Positions 16,203-17,433 of a stretch of DNA of 17,433 bases are shown here, piece after piece. The first letter of the stretch is position 1; each line of letters opens with the position of its first letter. This stretch comes from Merdivivens faecigallinarum. Lineage in GTDB: Bacteria > Bacteroidota > Bacteroidia > Bacteroidales > UBA932. The position numbers and the translations under genes are program-made. The DNA lies in the NCBI GenBank assembly GCA_017695055.1, contig JADILY010000009.1:1-17433 (forward strand). Direction: 5' to 3'. The notes beneath the pieces were generated by a model, which saw nothing but the letters and a program-made list of their open reading frames with translations, made no database searches and was not told the DNA's origin.

Positions 16203-17335
16203 TGATTGCCGGATTGTTCCTATTGCTGTCCCTGTTTCCCGTCCATCCTCCTTGCACTCTGTCTTACAAGCCGGAAGTACAGCACTGCGACAGCATCAGG
16301 CCTTTCGTACCGATAGACCACGCCCGTCCGGACACCGTAGACATCACATTCCTCGGGGACGTGATGATGCACGAAGCCCAGATAAAGTCCGCATACAGGG
16401 ACGGCGGGTATGATTTCAGCGGATATTTCGACAACATCGGCGGCCTTGTCTCCGGCTCCGACCTCACAGTGGCCAACATGGAATTTCCCGTAGGCGTGGA
16501 ACCATATACCGGTTATCCGTGTTTTTCCGCCCCTTACGGGATACTTGAGGAAGCTGCATCGCAAGGTATAGACATAATGCTGTCAGCCAACAACCATATA
16601 TGCGACAAGGGAGCCAAAGGAATAAAATCCACATTGGACAGTTTCCGGAAACTGAACGCAGAATACGGGACGTTGAACACCGGGGTGTACAGAGACTGGG
16701 AGACACAGGAGAAAGCATATCCGCTAATCATAGAAAAAAACGGCATCAGGATAGCCTTGCTGAATTTCACATACGGTACGAACGGGATTCCGGTACCTGC
16801 TCCGTACAGGGTGAACGGTACGGACACCCTCGAACTCAAGGCTGCATTGGAAAGGGCCGCATCCGACTCTGCGGACATAATAATAGCCCTGCCCCATTGG
16901 GGTACGGAATACAGTCCGGTGCATGACCGGCATCAGGAAAGGCTTGCCTCCTGGCTCATGGAAAACGGGGCAGATGCAATCATTGGCACGCATCCGCACA
17001 CTCCGCAGGACTGCTCCCTTATTGACGGCAAGCCTGTAATATATTCGCTCGGGAACTACATTTCCAACATGTCCCTGAAAGGCACGCAGATAGGGCTTGC
17101 CGCCACAGTCAGGATTGTCAGGAGGCACGGGCATGAAGCTGCCATAAAATCGGTTTCGCTCGAATATCTGTGGAGCAGCCGCGCCGGCTTCAAGGAAAAA
17201 GGCTTCACTACCGTAATCATCGACGAAATGGAGGGAAGGCGTGACGAGTGGCTCAACGCCCATGATTACGACAGGATGATGTCGGCCCGAAAAAAAGCGG
17301 AAAAAACTGAAGAAGATATTTTATTAAAATTATAA
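16199..17335 (+). CDS. CapA-like metallophosphatase family protein, probably exported
   Basis: The 378-residue protein has a short hydrophobic N-terminus (MMIAGLFLLLSLFP) that may be a signal peptide or anchor. Residues about 48-290 fit the CapA/PgsA-type calcineurin-like fold (PF09587): FLGDVMMHE (51-59), ANMEFP (92-97), SANNHICDKG (129-138), PHWGTEY (232-238), GTHPHTPQ (263-270) and YSLGNYISN (282-290). The Asp, Asn and His residues of these motifs are the expected metal ligands. CapA of Bacillus takes part in poly-gamma-glutamate export, but most Bacteroidetes members have no capsule genes nearby and an unknown substrate. None are seen here. The ATG forms an ATGA overlap with the DUF389 stop, which suggests translational coupling. 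ATG 16202 is an alternative start. Confidence 0.9.
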   Translation: MMIAGLFLLLSLFPVHPPCTLSYKPEVQHCDSIRPFVPIDHARPDTVDITFLGDVMMHEAQIKSAYRDGGYDFSGYFDNIGGLVSGSDLTVANMEFPVGVEPYTGYPCFSAPYGILEEAASQGIDIMLSANNHICDKGAKGIKSTLDSFRKLNAEYGTLNTGVYRDWETQEKAYPLIIEKNGIRIALLNFTYGTNGIPVPAPYRVNGTDTLELKAALERAASDSADIIIALPHWGTEYSPVHDRHQERLASWLMENGADAIIGTHPHTPQDCSLIDGKPVIYSLGNYISNMSLKGTQIGLAATVRIVRRHGHEAAIKSVSLEYLWSSRAGFKEKGFTTVIIDEMEGRRDEWLNAHDYDRMMSARKKAEKTEEDILLKL

Positions 17336-17359
17336 GAAAACGAACAACACGGAAAATAA

Positions 17360-17433
17360 ATGGCCGAAACTAAAAAAATCATTCTGAAGGAAATCGATCC
17401 CGTGGAAATATACGGGACGAACAACAAGATACT
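17360..17433 (+). CDS. phoH: Start of a probable PhoH-family ATPase (3' end outside the window)
   Basis: Only about 24 codons are visible: MAETKKIILKEIDPVEIYG and a few more. The pattern of (I/V)-L-x-x-(I/V)-D-P-V-x-x-(Y/F)-G followed by N-N resembles the N-terminus of Bacteroidales PhoH proteins as I remember them, cytoplasmic ATPases linked to RNA metabolism or phosphate stress. The ATP-binding motifs lie beyond the window, so this rests on the N-terminus alone. It starts 24 nt after the CapA-like gene on the same strand, without a terminator between. Confidence 0.65.
   Translation, partial: MAETKKIILKEIDPVEIYGTNNKI

Noticed and set aside
1..17433. A mobile element, defence island or capsule locus
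   Set aside because: No transposase, integrase, direct-repeat boundary, restriction or CRISPR gene is seen. The single CapA-like gene lacks other capsule genes, and gene content is mostly housekeeping.

Overview
The window looks like ordinary chromosomal DNA from a member of the order Bacteroidales. The signs are several copies of the Bacteroidetes -7 promoter element TAnnTTTG ahead of genes, weak or absent Shine-Dalgarno sequences, and family types typical of that group: a NagB-like/LmbE fusion, tandem YitT proteins, a LeuS with an insertion before its editing domain, and an M28 peptidase carrying a TonB-type C-terminal domain. The base composition is moderately GC. I cannot assign a genus. 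No tRNA, rRNA, CRISPR array, insertion sequence, phage gene or integrase was recognised.

Layout. (1) Positions 1-2711 hold two ABC-F translation-type ATPases facing each other: the 3' end of a Uup-like gene on the plus strand, and a complete EttA-like gene on the minus strand, 12 nt apart. (2) Positions 2779-6838 form a divergent pair of units: a membrane-anchored AraC-type regulator on the minus strand, and a two-gene plus-strand operon made of a NagB-like/LmbE deacetylase fusion followed 11 nt later by a canonical glucosamine-6-phosphate deaminase. A hairpin with T-tracts on both strands closes this operon and the minus-strand run facing it. (3) Positions 6962-14743 are a long minus-strand run. 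In transcription order it is a SPOR-domain lipoprotein, gcvT, an M28-like peptidase with a TonB_C domain, leuS, and two overlapping YitT paralogues. A promoter-like element just upstream of leuS suggests this is at least two transcripts. (4) Positions 14829-17433 are a plus-strand operon: a DUF389 membrane protein, a CapA-like metallophosphatase (ATGA overlap), and the first codons of a probable phoH. It is divided from the lipoprotein by a short region with back-to-back promoters.

How the genes may work together. The clearest functional unit is amino-sugar use. The canonical NagB keeps every catalytic and allosteric residue I could place, whereas the NagB-like half of the upstream fusion has lost two catalytic residues and is joined to an intact-looking LmbE/PIG-L metal site. 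This suggests a deacetylase with a sugar-phosphate-binding domain, placed beside the working deaminase and a membrane-bound regulator. The rest is mostly housekeeping: translation, one-carbon metabolism and envelope proteins. The M28-like protein is the second oddity, because two expected active-site residues are replaced. I see no clear new defence or mobile system. The two altered enzymes are the best leads.
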